Counted from the stretch's first letter, positions 26,769-35,180 are shown. The stretch is DNA of 64,000 bases from JANJTY01 sp038257155 (GCA_038257155.1 JBBSJP010000003.1:149433-213432), one strand, 5' to 3'. Made by a program: numbers and translations. Notes: generated from the letters alone by a model not told the origin.

Positions 26769-28106
26769 ATGGCTAAGCTGGTACTGAATGACAAAACCGT
26801 TCGCGACCTGGAGCCGCCAGAGCGAGGAAACCGGATTGATTACGACGAACCGAAGGGACCGCGGGACCGCGAGTTTGTGCGGGGCTTTGCGGTCCGCACC
26901 ACGGCAGCCGGTAGCAAGGCATTCTTACTGGTCTATGTGACCAAGGACGGCAGGGAGCGCCGGCAGACCATCGGGGCGTTCGGGGCGCACACCGTCACGA
27001 CTGCCAGAGAGGCCGCGCGCTCGCTGCGCCTGCAGGTTGATGCTGGTGATGACCCGTTCGCGGCACAGCAGGATAGGCGCAGCACGGCGGAGGCCAAGCG
27101 CGACCGGGACGGGGCCACGCTGGGCGTCATGCTTGAAGCGTACGTGCTGGCGCTCAAGCGCGGCAGGAAGGCCAGCGCGGCAAAGGTCGAGGGCGAGATT
27201 CACCGCACGATCAAAACCCCGTTCCCGGCGCTTTGGAAAAAGCCGGCCGGAGACGTGACGCTCGAAGACCTAGTGAAGATCACCAATCGACTGGTGCGAT
27301 CAGGTACATGGAGGCAGGCGGAAAAGACCCGCGCCTATCTGCGCAGCGCATACACCGCATGCGTTGCGGCAAGAGGTAGCAGCGCCAGCGCCGACCTGTT
27401 CGCGGGGTTCGAGCATGTGCAGAACGTTGCGCGCGACTTGGCCACTATCGACAGGCCCGGAGGCGAGAGGACGCCGGAGCAGGGGCCAGAGAAGCGCGCG
27501 CTGAGCGTGGCCGAGCTCGCCGCGTACTGGCGTCGCATCCGAAGCATGGAAGGCCCGCACGGGGCCGCGCTGCGCTTCCATCTGCTGACTGGAGCGCAAC
27601 GCGCGGAACAGCTAGCGCGCCTGACCGTGGCGGACTTGGACCGCGATACCAAAACCGTCACTTTGATGGACGGCAAAGGTCGGAGAAAGACGCCCCGCGC
27701 GCATGTGGTCCCGCTGCTACCTGATGCGCTCGCGGCGCTCGATGCGATGCGAGGGGACAAGGGGCCGCATCTGTTTACGCTTGACAGTGGCCAGCATGGT
27801 GCCGGCTATCACACCCTGCGCGGCATCGTGCTGGGCGTCGCTGAGCAGATGGCCGAGGCCGGCGAAACGTCCGCCACGTTCACGCCGGGAGAGCTGCGCA
27901 TCACCGTCGAGACGCGGCTCTCTGCACTCAAGGTGCCACGCGAAACCCGCGCGCATCTGCAGAGCCACGGGCTTGGGGGCGTGCAGGGGAAGCACTACGA
28001 CAGGCATGACTATCTGGACGAAAAGCGCGACGCGCTCAGGGCGCTGCGCCGGCTATGTGACCCGCAACCGGCCAAGGTTTCTACGATAGCCGGGCGTCGT
28101 AAGTGA
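26769..28106 (+). CDS. Tyrosine-type site-specific integrase
   Basis: A 445-residue phage-type integrase expected to catalyse insertion of the island at tRNA-Phe. The N-terminus (MAKLVLNDKTVRDLEPPERG) is an arm-binding domain of the P4-integrase type with RDREFVRGFAVRTTAAGSKA. The catalytic domain has the first Arg in LLTGAQRAEQLARL, the second Arg region GELRITVETRLSAL, a His in LQSHGLGG and the nucleophilic Tyr probably in KHYDRHDY. The usual HxLRR box reads GELRI, a deviation. ATG 26769 has GGAGGA 4 bp upstream. The stop overlaps the next start (GTGA). Confidence 0.9.
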   Translation: MAKLVLNDKTVRDLEPPERGNRIDYDEPKGPRDREFVRGFAVRTTAAGSKAFLLVYVTKDGRERRQTIGAFGAHTVTTAREAARSLRLQVDAGDDPFAAQQDRRSTAEAKRDRDGATLGVMLEAYVLALKRGRKASAAKVEGEIHRTIKTPFPALWKKPAGDVTLEDLVKITNRLVRSGTWRQAEKTRAYLRSAYTACVAARGSSASADLFAGFEHVQNVARDLATIDRPGGERTPEQGPEKRALSVAELAAYWRRIRSMEGPHGAALRFHLLTGAQRAEQLARLTVADLDRDTKTVTLMDGKGRRKTPRAHVVPLLPDALAALDAMRGDKGPHLFTLDSGQHGAGYHTLRGIVLGVAEQMAEAGETSATFTPGELRITVETRLSALKVPRETRAHLQSHGLGGVQGKHYDRHDYLDEKRDALRALRRLCDPQPAKVSTIAGRRK

Positions 28107-28723
28107 CCAAGCGCAAGACGGTGGAGTTCAAAGGCGCATGGATGGATGGCCGCATGCCTGATGCCCTTGTCATCACGCGCCTGCGCACTGAGTCGGCGAC
28201 AATCGACCCGGCGCCCGTACTGGCCGCGCTCTGCAGGTCCATGGAGCTGTGGCGGTTTGACCAAAAAAGGCAGGCCGCAGAGCCGGAGCCGGCAGAGTGG
28301 GCGGGGCTGGTCGCTGCTATCGCGGTCGATTCGCCAGTGACACATGAAGGCGCCTTATTGCTGACTCGCCGCATCGGTGCGCTTCCTGCGCAGGTGCTGG
28401 CGTGGATCGATACAGCACTGTTCGAGGATCGCCGCATCGGGCGCGTCCAGCTGATCGCGCGGCTGACTGAAAGCCCAAACGATCAGGATGCGCAGGTGCT
28501 GCGCGATGCCCTAGAGAGGGTGCGCGTGTTCCTGGAAAACGTCAGAGGAAAGCGTGGGCCGCGCCACGCTGTTGGTCCGCATCTGCGGCGCGTCGTCGCC
28601 CTTCTAGTGGAGCAAGGCATCCCGTCTGTTCGGGCGCGAGTATTGGCCGCCGACCTGCTGCGCCTTTGCGGCATCCCTGCGCCAGAGGGTAGGAGCCAGC
28701 TGGCCGCACTGGTTCGCGAATAG
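28103..28723 (+). CDS. Island protein of unknown function
   Basis: A 206-residue protein I do not recognise. It starts at GTG 28103, overlapping the integrase stop by four bases, so it is translated with the integrase. It is helical and rich in Arg and Leu (ERVRVFLENVRGKRGPRHAV, LRRVVALLVEQGIPSVRARV), without a zinc, membrane or signal sequence. The coupling suggests a role in excision, regulation or maintenance, which is inference only. Confidence 0.65.
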   Translation: MTKRKTVEFKGAWMDGRMPDALVITRLRTESATIDPAPVLAALCRSMELWRFDQKRQAAEPEPAEWAGLVAAIAVDSPVTHEGALLLTRRIGALPAQVLAWIDTALFEDRRIGRVQLIARLTESPNDQDAQVLRDALERVRVFLENVRGKRGPRHAVGPHLRRVVALLVEQGIPSVRARVLAADLLRLCGIPAPEGRSQLAALVRE

Positions 28724-28801
28724 GCGAGGGGGAAATTATCGGACAACCGAGGCGCGTGATGGAACTTTAATGCTGGTGCCCTAACAACGAAGGCATCACA
28801 C

Positions 28802-29002
28802 ATGAATACGATCAATGACCGCTACATCGCCCCACCGAAGGCCGCAAAACTGGTTGACCGATCCGTCGTCACGCTTGAGCGCTGGCGCCGACTTAGGATC
28901 GGTCCACCCTTTTACCGCGTCTGCGGGCGCGTGCTCTACGACCCTTCCGAAATCGAGGAATGGATAGCTTCCCAACGGCAGGCGCCGGGGGATGCCGCAT
29001 GA
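28802..29002 (+). CDS. AlpA/excisionase-like helix-turn-helix protein
   Basis: A 66-residue DNA-binding protein. KAAKLVDRSVVTLERWRRLR followed by GPPFYRVCGRVLYDPSEIEE is the MerR-like winged-helix pattern of AlpA and phage excisionase proteins (helix, recognition helix with Trp-Arg, wing with Gly, then the closing Trp in EEWIAS). In P4-type satellites AlpA activates the integrase gene or assists excision. It starts a run of overlapping genes (ATGA with the next). Confidence 0.82.
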   Translation: MNTINDRYIAPPKAAKLVDRSVVTLERWRRLRIGPPFYRVCGRVLYDPSEIEEWIASQRQAPGDAA

Positions 29003-29241
29003 CCACCACCGCATCACACCTCGCCGAAGTCGCTGCGCGGCGCGACCTAGCAGGCAAGACGCTACCGATACACCGTCGTCTGCAGGGACTGCATGACGGT
29101 GCTGGTCGACTGGAAACGGCCACGCGATCCTGGCCCACATTCGCACCGCGGCCGGCCGCGCTCGATGAAGCATTGAACCTGGTTGAAGGCCTGCGCCGCG
29201 AGCTGCTGGCGCTGCGCGCAGAGTTGCAGAACGCGAAGTGA
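28999..29241 (+). CDS. Small island protein of unknown function
   Basis: An 80-residue protein starting MTTTASHLAEVAARRDLAGK, overlapping the previous stop by four bases. The C-terminal half is a likely amphipathic helix or coiled coil (LNLVEGLRRELLALRAELQN). No family recognised. It lies between the AlpA-like protein and the primase-like protein. Confidence 0.6.
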   Translation: MTTTASHLAEVAARRDLAGKTLPIHRRLQGLHDGAGRLETATRSWPTFAPRPAALDEALNLVEGLRRELLALRAELQNAK

Positions 29242-29278
29242 TCCCGCCGTGAGGCGGCATATCCCACGAGGAGGAACT

Positions 29279-29953
29279 ATGCGAACCCCAAACGCGCGAA
29301 ACCCGGCTGGCGGGCCGGGCTTCGAGGTGTCACATCACAACAATTTCTACGCACAGAATGCCACCGTCGAGACTCTGCTGCAACGGCTTGATGCGGTGCA
29401 GAAGTCCGGCAACGGCTGGCGCGCGAAGTGTCCCGCATGCGGCGGACAGTCCCGGAAGCTAAGCGTTTCGCAGTCTGATGACAGGGTGCTTATCCACTGT
29501 TTCGGATGCAGCGATGCCGATGGCGTCCTGGCCGCCGTCGGGCTGAAGTGGACAGACCTACTTCCTCCGCGCACATGGCCGCAATCACCGGAGGATCGCA
29601 AGCGCGCGCGCCGCGCGATACGGGAATGCGGATGGTCTGCAGCGCTAAGTGTGTTGCCGACTGAGGCGGTGGTTCTGCACCTCGCTGCGCAGATGATTGC
29701 AGATGCGGAGCCGCTACCAGTTGAGGACCGCGAACGCCTGGCGCTGGCCTGCATGCGTGTCGACAGGGCCGCATTGGTTCTGGTCGAACGTGAGACATGG
29801 AAACCCGACTACTGCTATCAGCCTGCGCGGCTGGTTGCGCTGAAACGTGACGCCGTGACGGAGCTACGCCGGCAATTGGATCGCGCAGAAATGGAAGCGA
29901 CTGCCGCTGAAGCTGCACTGGCTGCGCTCAACCACGCGCGAGGTGCCGCATGA
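29279..29953 (+). CDS. Primase-like protein with CHC2-type zinc finger
   Basis: A 224-residue protein. Residues 20-75 resemble the zinc-binding domain of DNA primases: CPACGGQSRKLSV then VLIHCFGCSDADGVLAAVG, with four metal-binding residues (C, C, H/C, C). No catalytic Toprim domain is present, so it is probably a truncated primase or a loader acting with the ATPase encoded next. ATG 29279 has GAGGA 4 bp upstream. It overlaps the ATPase gene by four bases, so both likely act in island replication. Confidence 0.75.
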   Translation: MRTPNARNPAGGPGFEVSHHNNFYAQNATVETLLQRLDAVQKSGNGWRAKCPACGGQSRKLSVSQSDDRVLIHCFGCSDADGVLAAVGLKWTDLLPPRTWPQSPEDRKRARRAIRECGWSAALSVLPTEAVVLHLAAQMIADAEPLPVEDRERLALACMRVDRAALVLVERETWKPDYCYQPARLVALKRDAVTELRRQLDRAEMEATAAEAALAALNHARGAA

Positions 29954-31224
29954 GCCGCCTTGAGGCTGCCGCGCTCGCCGCTGTGAGTGCCGAACGCGCG
30001 CTGATACCTGTATCGCCTGGCGACATCATGCAGGCCGAGGTGCCCGCCCCGCGCTTTGTCTTGCAGCCGCTGATCCCGCGTCGCCTGGTGACGCTGCTAG
30101 GCGGCCACGGCGGCGCTGGTAAGTCTGTCCTGGCCCTGGCGATAGTGGCGCACGTCGCAGCGGGCAAAAACTGGGCAGGCCTGGACGTGGTGCCCGGTAG
30201 CGCCTTGTTTGTCAGTCTGGAAGATCCCGCCGACGTGGTGAGGTTCCGGCTCCGCAAGATCATTGCCGAGTGTGAACTGGACGCGGAAGCCGTGGCGGAG
30301 AATCTGCTGATAGCAGACGGCACCGCTGGCGATGCTGCACTAGCCCGCGAGGCAAACGACGGCGCCAGCAAGCGCACGGTGCCCACGTCTGTCTATGACG
30401 AAATGGCCGCGCTGTCTGTAGGCCGTGACCTGATAGTGATCGACAACGCCAGCGACGGTTTCGACGGATCGGAAAACGACCGCCGACAGGTTCGCGCCTT
30501 CATGCGGATGTTGGTAGCCGTGGCCCGCGACAACGATGCCGCCGTGCTGTTGCTCGCGCATATCGACAAGCAAGCGGCTAGGTTCGGATCGCAAGGCAAC
30601 AGCTACAGCGGCTCGACGGCATGGCATAACTCAGCCCGCAGTCGCCTTGCCCTTGTGGATACCGATGGCGTGATCGAACTACTCCACGAGAAGCACAACC
30701 ACAGCCGAGGCGAGCCACCTATCCCGATGCGCTGGACCGATAGCGGCGTGCTGGTGCCGATGGCCGCGACAAAGACACTGCAAGCCGACGATGCCGCCGA
30801 CGTGCTGCGCGTGCTGCAGGTCGCCGCCGCGCAAGGCGTGGATGTAGGAGCCGCACGCACCGGACCTACGACGGCTCAGACCGTCCTGGCCACGTTCCCC
30901 GAGCTACCCGAACGCCTGCGAGGCACCAAAGGCCGCCGCGCTTTCTGGGCTGCTGTGTCGAAACTACAGGACAGCGGAAAGGTTCGCATCGCCGAGGTTC
31001 GGACCTCGCACCGGAACATGCGGAAGGTATTCATTGCGGAACCACCGCACGCGGAAGTGCTGCGCGGTAATCCCCCACACCCCCTATGCGTGAATGCAGC
31101 GCATAGGGGTGCGGAGGTTTGCGGAGGTTTGCGGGAGTTCGACGAAACGGAACCACCGCAAACCCCCGCACCTGATGAAGCCGCAACCGCAGCCTATCGA
31201 GCGGCCCGCGATGGCACCGCGTAA
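29950..31224 (+). CDS. RepA-like AAA ATPase (DnaB/RecA fold helicase)
   Basis: A 424-residue ATPase of the AAA_25/RepA type found in plasmids and satellites, expected to unwind or load at the island origin. Walker A is GGHGGAGKS (residues 51-59), Walker B is RDLIVIDNASD, and a RecA-type sensor region is AAVLLLAHIDKQAARFGSQG. The C-terminal 130 residues look like a winged-helix or primase-binding extension (AFWAAVSKLQDSGKVRIAEV). The gene overlaps the primase-like gene by four bases (ATGA). Confidence 0.85.
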   Translation: MSRLEAAALAAVSAERALIPVSPGDIMQAEVPAPRFVLQPLIPRRLVTLLGGHGGAGKSVLALAIVAHVAAGKNWAGLDVVPGSALFVSLEDPADVVRFRLRKIIAECELDAEAVAENLLIADGTAGDAALAREANDGASKRTVPTSVYDEMAALSVGRDLIVIDNASDGFDGSENDRRQVRAFMRMLVAVARDNDAAVLLLAHIDKQAARFGSQGNSYSGSTAWHNSARSRLALVDTDGVIELLHEKHNHSRGEPPIPMRWTDSGVLVPMAATKTLQADDAADVLRVLQVAAAQGVDVGAARTGPTTAQTVLATFPELPERLRGTKGRRAFWAAVSKLQDSGKVRIAEVRTSHRNMRKVFIAEPPHAEVLRGNPPHPLCVNAAHRGAEVCGGLREFDETEPPQTPAPDEAATAAYRAARDGTA

Positions 31225-31263
31225 CCCAACCCCGAACCGACCACCACGCCCTGAGGTGCTGCC

Positions 31264-31533
31264 GTGAGCCGCTGCCCGCAGTGCGGTGCCGGCCTGCCCG
31301 CCCACGCCCGATTCTGTTGTGTCTGCGGCCAGCCGACCTCGCATCCGGTCGCCGTCAAGATCACTTGCGCCGAGGCGGCCAGATTATTGTCCAAGAGCGC
31401 GCGCACGCTGGAAGGATGGCGACGCAATCGGCGTGGCCCTCCGTTTTTCAAACCAAAAACCGGCCGTCTGTTCTACCTGCTGTCAGATGTTTTGGAATGG
31501 AAAAGTAGCGGGCGCGTTCTGACGCGGGGATAA
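31264..31533 (+). CDS. Zinc-ribbon and helix-turn-helix protein
   Basis: An 89-residue protein. The N-terminus is a double-CxxC zinc ribbon (CPQCGAGLPAHARFCCVCG), and the rest is an AlpA/MerR-like helix-turn-helix (AARLLSKSARTLEGWRRNRR, GPPFFKPKTGRLFYLLSDVL). It therefore is a second excisionase-type DNA-binding protein in the island, fused to a zinc ribbon. GTG 31264 is used as start. It is just upstream of the capsid gene and could control it. Confidence 0.75.
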   Translation: MSRCPQCGAGLPAHARFCCVCGQPTSHPVAVKITCAEAARLLSKSARTLEGWRRNRRGPPFFKPKTGRLFYLLSDVLEWKSSGRVLTRG

Positions 31534-31608
31534 GCCCGCAAAACTCCGCGAAGGGCGAAGTGGCAGCGGGGCACACTGGACTCACCATCAACGAACGGAG
31601 TTACAAAC

Positions 31609-32634
31609 ATGCAGACACATGGTTCCAGCGGTGCCGTCGACTTCGCGGTCTATGCCCTATGCCTTGCACGAGGTGGCGGCGATCTGCTGCAGGCCGTCGA
31701 GCACGCGAAGGCCTTTCCCGATCACCGGCGCGTCGAGCTGGTGCTGCGCTCCGCGGTCAACGCCGGCACGACGACCGATGCAGCATGGGCTGAACCGTTG
31801 CTCGACTATCGGACGATGGCCGCCGGCTTCATCGCGTCGCTGCGGTCTGCGTCGATCTTTGATCGCATGCTTGAACAGATGGTGAGGATTCCCTTGCGCA
31901 CGCGGGCGGCAATCGCCACGACCGGAGCGACTGGCACGGTGTCGGCGGAAGGCGCACAGCGGCCGGTCACTTCGATGGCCCTGGCGAACTCGATCATTTC
32001 ACCGCGCGTTGCTCAGGCCATCATCGCCGTAACCAGTGAACTGATGCGCGGATCGCCGGCAGCCGCGACCGCCCTGCTGTCTCGTGAGCTTCGCGCAGGC
32101 GTGGCCGCTGCAACCGATGAATCGTTTCTCGCGATTGCGATGGACGGGGCGCCGACAATCAGTTCGGCTGGAGCTAGCGCCGTGAACGTTGCCGCGGACA
32201 TCGGCCAGCTGCTGGCTATCGTCAGCACTGAAGCGCAGGGCAGCTTGATTCTGGCCATGCGTCCTGAGGTTGCGAGCGCGCTTGCGACCAAGACGACGGA
32301 GGCCGGCGCGCTGGCCTTCCCCAGCATGACGCCCCGCGGCGGCACAATCTGCGGAGTCGATGCCGTTGCCACTACGGCGCTTCCCTTGCCCGACACTTCA
32401 GGCGGCAAGCTGGTCCTGCTCGACGCGAGCGGCTTCGCTGGCGATAGCGAGCTGGCGACGCTCAGAGCTTCAGGCAACGTCGCGCTGCAGCTCGACGACA
32501 ATCCGAGCGCCGGTGCACAGAACCTCGTGTCAATGTTTCAGACGAGCAGCGTCGCGATCCTGGCCGAACGCTGGTTCGGCGTCGAGCGCATCCGCTCCAC
32601 GGCCGTCGCTGTCGCCACCGATGTTGCCTACTAG
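31609..32634 (+). CDS. HK97-type phage major capsid protein
   Basis: A 341-residue protein with the pattern of HK97-fold major capsid proteins: an N-terminal helical arm, then FDRMLEQMVRIPLRTRAAIA, an EGAQRPVTSMAL segment like the conserved E-loop/spine region (EGxPxPxS), VTSELMRGSPAAATALLSRE and the A-domain end SVAILAERWFGVERIRSTAV. The order matches phage capsid proteins. No prohead protease gene precedes it. A ribosome-binding site (GGAG) is 8 bp before the ATG. Identity is by pattern, so structure comparison should confirm it. Confidence 0.72.
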   Translation: MQTHGSSGAVDFAVYALCLARGGGDLLQAVEHAKAFPDHRRVELVLRSAVNAGTTTDAAWAEPLLDYRTMAAGFIASLRSASIFDRMLEQMVRIPLRTRAAIATTGATGTVSAEGAQRPVTSMALANSIISPRVAQAIIAVTSELMRGSPAAATALLSRELRAGVAAATDESFLAIAMDGAPTISSAGASAVNVAADIGQLLAIVSTEAQGSLILAMRPEVASALATKTTEAGALAFPSMTPRGGTICGVDAVATTALPLPDTSGGKLVLLDASGFAGDSELATLRASGNVALQLDDNPSAGAQNLVSMFQTSSVAILAERWFGVERIRSTAVAVATDVAY

Positions 32635-32646
32635 GAGGCTGGCGCG

Positions 32647-33207
32647 ATGATCGCAGAATGGAGCAGCAGGCTTTCATACGACCCCGGCAGCGTGGTCGCG
32701 CACAGTGGCAAGGCGTGGATTGCCGCGCACGGCACGATGCGAGCACCGAATGCACATCAAGACGATTGGTCCTTGATCGAAGGCGTCGACCCGAGTAGCG
32801 AGCATCACCTGTGGGCGCTGCGGCGTGCGCTGGGCGAGTCGCACAAAATCACGCTTGATGCCGATGGCGTGATCTGGCGGGCGAAGCGATTGACTGAGGA
32901 TGCAGTACGGCAGCGCTCAGCGCCCGTCGCAGCGCAGCAGACGCAGGCAGCTCCGCAAGGGCCGCCGACGGAAGTTGAAAAGCGCGTCGTGGAAATGGTG
33001 ACGACTTGGGAGGCGAGATACCCGAGATCGCCTGAGCGCTTGCAGTTCTTGACTTACGCAGCCGCGAGCTTCAAGGTCGACCAGCTGTCTGCATTCAGTT
33101 CCATCAAGAGCCTGCAAGCGCAGGTCGCCGGGCTTGAAAGGCGCATCGAGGTGCTGGCCGAAGGGTTGGCAAAGGCAACGGCCAAGAGCAAACGAGGTGG
33201 CAAGTGA
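32647..33207 (+). CDS. Capsid-adjacent protein with carbohydrate-binding-like N-terminus
   Basis: A 186-residue protein. Residues 1-50 (SYDPGSVVAHSGKAWIAAHG, then DDWSLIEG) follow the W..Y..G.VV...GK.W.A...P....W pattern of small chitin-binding-type domains, which also occur in phage structural proteins. The C-terminal third is a coiled coil (SIKSLQAQVAGLERRIEVLA) with a basic tail. It directly follows the capsid gene (12 bp) and overlaps the next gene, so it may be a capsid decoration or size-setting factor; this is inference. Confidence 0.55.
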   Translation: MIAEWSSRLSYDPGSVVAHSGKAWIAAHGTMRAPNAHQDDWSLIEGVDPSSEHHLWALRRALGESHKITLDADGVIWRAKRLTEDAVRQRSAPVAAQQTQAAPQGPPTEVEKRVVEMVTTWEARYPRSPERLQFLTYAAASFKVDQLSAFSSIKSLQAQVAGLERRIEVLAEGLAKATAKSKRGGK

Positions 33208-33485
33208 TCGACGACAAGCCCAAGCAATTAGAACAGGAGCTGGCCGCGGTGATCGGCCGGAACGCGGCATGGCTCGACGGCCCGACGTTCCTGCAGGCCG
33301 TCGCGCGAGTGGCCGAAGGGTTATTCGATGACGTGGACAGTTGGATGGTGGTCGACGGCGCCGAGGTGATCGGGGCTCTGGAAAAGGCCTTCGCAGAATA
33401 TCCGGCGCTAGTCGACATCGACCAGCGCTGCGCTGCTGTCGACGCGCGACTCGACGCGATCATCGCCAAAAGTGACCCCACGTAG
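33204..33485 (+). CDS. Small island protein of unknown function
   Basis: A 93-residue acidic protein (MIDDKPKQLEQELAAVIGRN) starting in the stop of the previous gene (ATGA). It is helical with no membrane or metal motif. Position between the capsid-linked gene and the small terminase suggests a morphogenesis role, but the sequence alone does not show one. Confidence 0.6.
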   Translation: MIDDKPKQLEQELAAVIGRNAAWLDGPTFLQAVARVAEGLFDDVDSWMVVDGAEVIGALEKAFAEYPALVDIDQRCAAVDARLDAIIAKSDPT

Positions 33486-33627
33486 TCGGCCACACGCCCG
33501 CGTCTGCGGCGCGGCGACGGCATGGCCGAGGCCACCACCACGGGCCAGCACAGCGGCGCCCACGCAGGCCAGCAGGGCGACGCAGGCCGACCGTGACACC
33601 GGGGCGGCGGGTGTCGATTGGTCCGTC

Positions 33628-34008
33628 ATGAGTTTTGGATACGGTGCCGACCCTAATCATTCACGAAACTGGGATTTTGCTTTGAAAAACTCGACCCCAT
33701 CACCGCCGGAAGGCCTGTCGATTGCCGCCAAAAGCTGGTGGGCGAGGCTTCATCGCGAGTACGACCTGGCCGACGAGGCTGCATCGTTTCTGCTGGAATC
33801 CGCGCTGCGAGCGTTCGACCGCATGAATCAGGCCGCTGTTCTGATCGATCAGCACGGCGTGTGCACCACTGACCGATGGGGCCAGTTGAAGGCCAATCCC
33901 GCTGTTGCCGCCGAACGTGATGCGCGCGCAGCGATGCTCGGCGCGTTCCGGCAGCTCAATCTTGACGTCGTACCGGCAGGAAAGCCGGGCCGGCCGGGCG
34001 GGAAGTAG
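33628..34008 (+). CDS. Phage small terminase subunit, P27 family
   Basis: A 126-residue protein with the P27-type small terminase pattern: AAKSWWARLHREYDLADEAA, LLESALRAFDRMNQAAVLID, then GQLKANPAVAAERDARAAML and FRQLNLD. In phages and satellites this subunit chooses the DNA to be packaged while the large subunit (absent here) provides the motor. ATG 33628 is taken as start; TTG 33682 is possible. The large terminase must come from a helper phage if packaging occurs. Confidence 0.78.
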   Translation: MSFGYGADPNHSRNWDFALKNSTPSPPEGLSIAAKSWWARLHREYDLADEAASFLLESALRAFDRMNQAAVLIDQHGVCTTDRWGQLKANPAVAAERDARAAMLGAFRQLNLDVVPAGKPGRPGGK

Positions 34009-34012
34009 CGCA

Positions 34013-34264
34013 ATGGGCAACGTGAAACGCAAGTCGCGCCAACGCATCGAACCGCCGCCGCTGGTAGCGCACTGGGATGCAGGCGAGCCGCCACCCGCCT
34101 GGGCGTTCGAGCCCGGCGACCATCACGACATCATCATGGGCCTTTACTTTTTCAGCGAGGGCAACGTCTACCGGTCGAGCATCGGGCACCCACACCGCGA
34201 CGACTGGACCCGCGCGCTGCAGGCGTCGAAGCCAATCACTGGCGACACCCCCGATCCGGCCTGA
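34013..34264 (+). CDS. Small island protein of unknown function
   Basis: An 83-residue protein (MGNVKRKSRQRIEPPPLVAH) with a basic N-terminus and a central stretch HDIIMGLYFFSEGNVYRSSI. It follows the small terminase stop by 4 bp, so it is in the same transcript. No family recognised. It is the last gene before the hairpin cluster. Confidence 0.6.
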   Translation: MGNVKRKSRQRIEPPPLVAHWDAGEPPPAWAFEPGDHHDIIMGLYFFSEGNVYRSSIGHPHRDDWTRALQASKPITGDTPDPA

Positions 34265-34289
34265 TCCAGACCACACGGCGCCGGTTTAG

Positions 34290-34372
34290 AAGGGGTTGCT
34301 GTTTCGCTACCCCCTTCGGCATAGCCGACGACCTGTCGGTTTTCAAAGGGGGTGCAGAAACACCACCCCCTT
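34290..34372 (+). terminator. Two strong hairpins after the packaging genes
   Basis: AAGGGG..CCCCCTT (34290-34316) and AAGGGGGTG..CACCCCCTT (34346-34372). The two can also pair with each other (GTTTCgctaCCCCCTT against AAGGGGGTgcaGAAAC). Placed after the small terminase operon they probably terminate transcription, but a packaging recognition site is also possible. T runs are short. Confidence 0.55.
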
Positions 34373-34416
34373 GCCGCGCTCGACATGAGGTCGCGAAGCG
34401 CGACCCCATCTGTAGC

Positions 34417-34928
34417 GTTACGCCGTAACTATTCGACAGAGTGATACTTGTCCCATGCTTCGCCGCGCATGTTGCTGGTGACGCGGTTCTGAGCCGACAG
34501 GATCAATTCGCGCAGCGTGTCCGCCTGAGACTGGCCCTTGTGTGCTGCCAGTCGGCGCAAGGCTAGCACCGCGTCCTGTTCGACGATCATGTTCAACCTG
34601 GCGCGCGTGCCTTCCACGCCGGCGAGGTGGCGCTGCCGATATGCCCGCTGCCGATCCGCATTTGAGAGTGCCATTGTCCTGAATCCGTCGTTACGCCGTA
34701 ACGGAGCATAGGACGGAATCGAGGGGCATGCAAGGCTACTTTCTGACACGCTGATGCGCCTATGTCCTACGCTTGGCCAAGCCGATGGCTGACACCCGCA
34801 TGCGTAGAAGGCTGACGCGCCTGTAAGCCTTTTCCTACAGTGAGCCGCGGCGAAGTCGCACGCCGCAATGCGCGGGCTTCCTGCGGTCGGCCGAGGCTGT
34901 CGACTATGGGGTAACGTTTCGTTACCCC
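34417..34928. promoter_or_regulatory. Three GTTACG/CGTAAC operator-like palindromes
   Basis: GTTACGCCGTAAC occurs at 34417-34429 (end of the regulator gene) and 34690-34702 (16 bp before its start); a related GGGGTAACGTTTCGTTACCCC is at 34908-34928. Same half-sites, with the last in inverted order. Candidate binding sites for the regulator at 34429. Confidence 0.5.
34429..34674 (-). CDS. Ribbon-helix-helix DNA-binding regulator
   Basis: An 81-residue protein. After a basic N-terminal segment (MALSNADRQRAYRQRHLAG) the core has a beta strand ARLNMIVEQ and two helices AVLALRRLAAHKG and SQADTLRELILSAQ, the ribbon-helix-helix pattern of Arc/CopG-type repressors. It is encoded against the packaging genes. 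Near-identical palindromes with GTTACG half-sites lie before the start, at the end of the gene and 230 bp upstream, so autoregulation is likely. Confidence 0.7.
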   Translation of the reverse strand: MALSNADRQRAYRQRHLAGVEGTRARLNMIVEQDAVLALRRLAAHKGQSQADTLRELILSAQNRVTSNMRGEAWDKYHSVE

Positions 34929-35099
34929 ACGGCCACGCAGCGCGCGATGGTCGCCGCCGGCTTCCTTGAGTACGAGCGGGAGCAGGCGAGGAAGCGGATG
35001 GCCGAGGGCGGCGGGGACAAGGTAGCGGGTCGGACAAATGTAGCCACCCCGGTGGCTGATCCCGGCCGCGCCCGCGACAAGGCCGGCGCACGGGCTTGA
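34827..35099 (+). pseudogene. Remnant of a ParB/RepB-like protein
   Basis: The plus-strand frame is open from 34827 to the stop at 35097 and ends RARDKAGARA. The segment TQRAMVAAGFLEYEREQARK, an internal ATG at 34947, and the GRARDKAG ending resemble the middle of phage or plasmid ParB/partition proteins (helix with ARxRM and GxARDxAxxAxGVSG), but the usual continuation into a helix-turn-helix is missing. Probably a truncated relic; a 50-residue product from ATG 34947 is the alternative. Confidence 0.35.
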
Positions 35100-35180
35100 C
35101 CCTGGCCGCAGGCGGGAGCAATCTTGGCCTGCAGCCATGAACCTGGCTGTCGGAATTGGCGTTCCGTCCATGAGGCGCAC

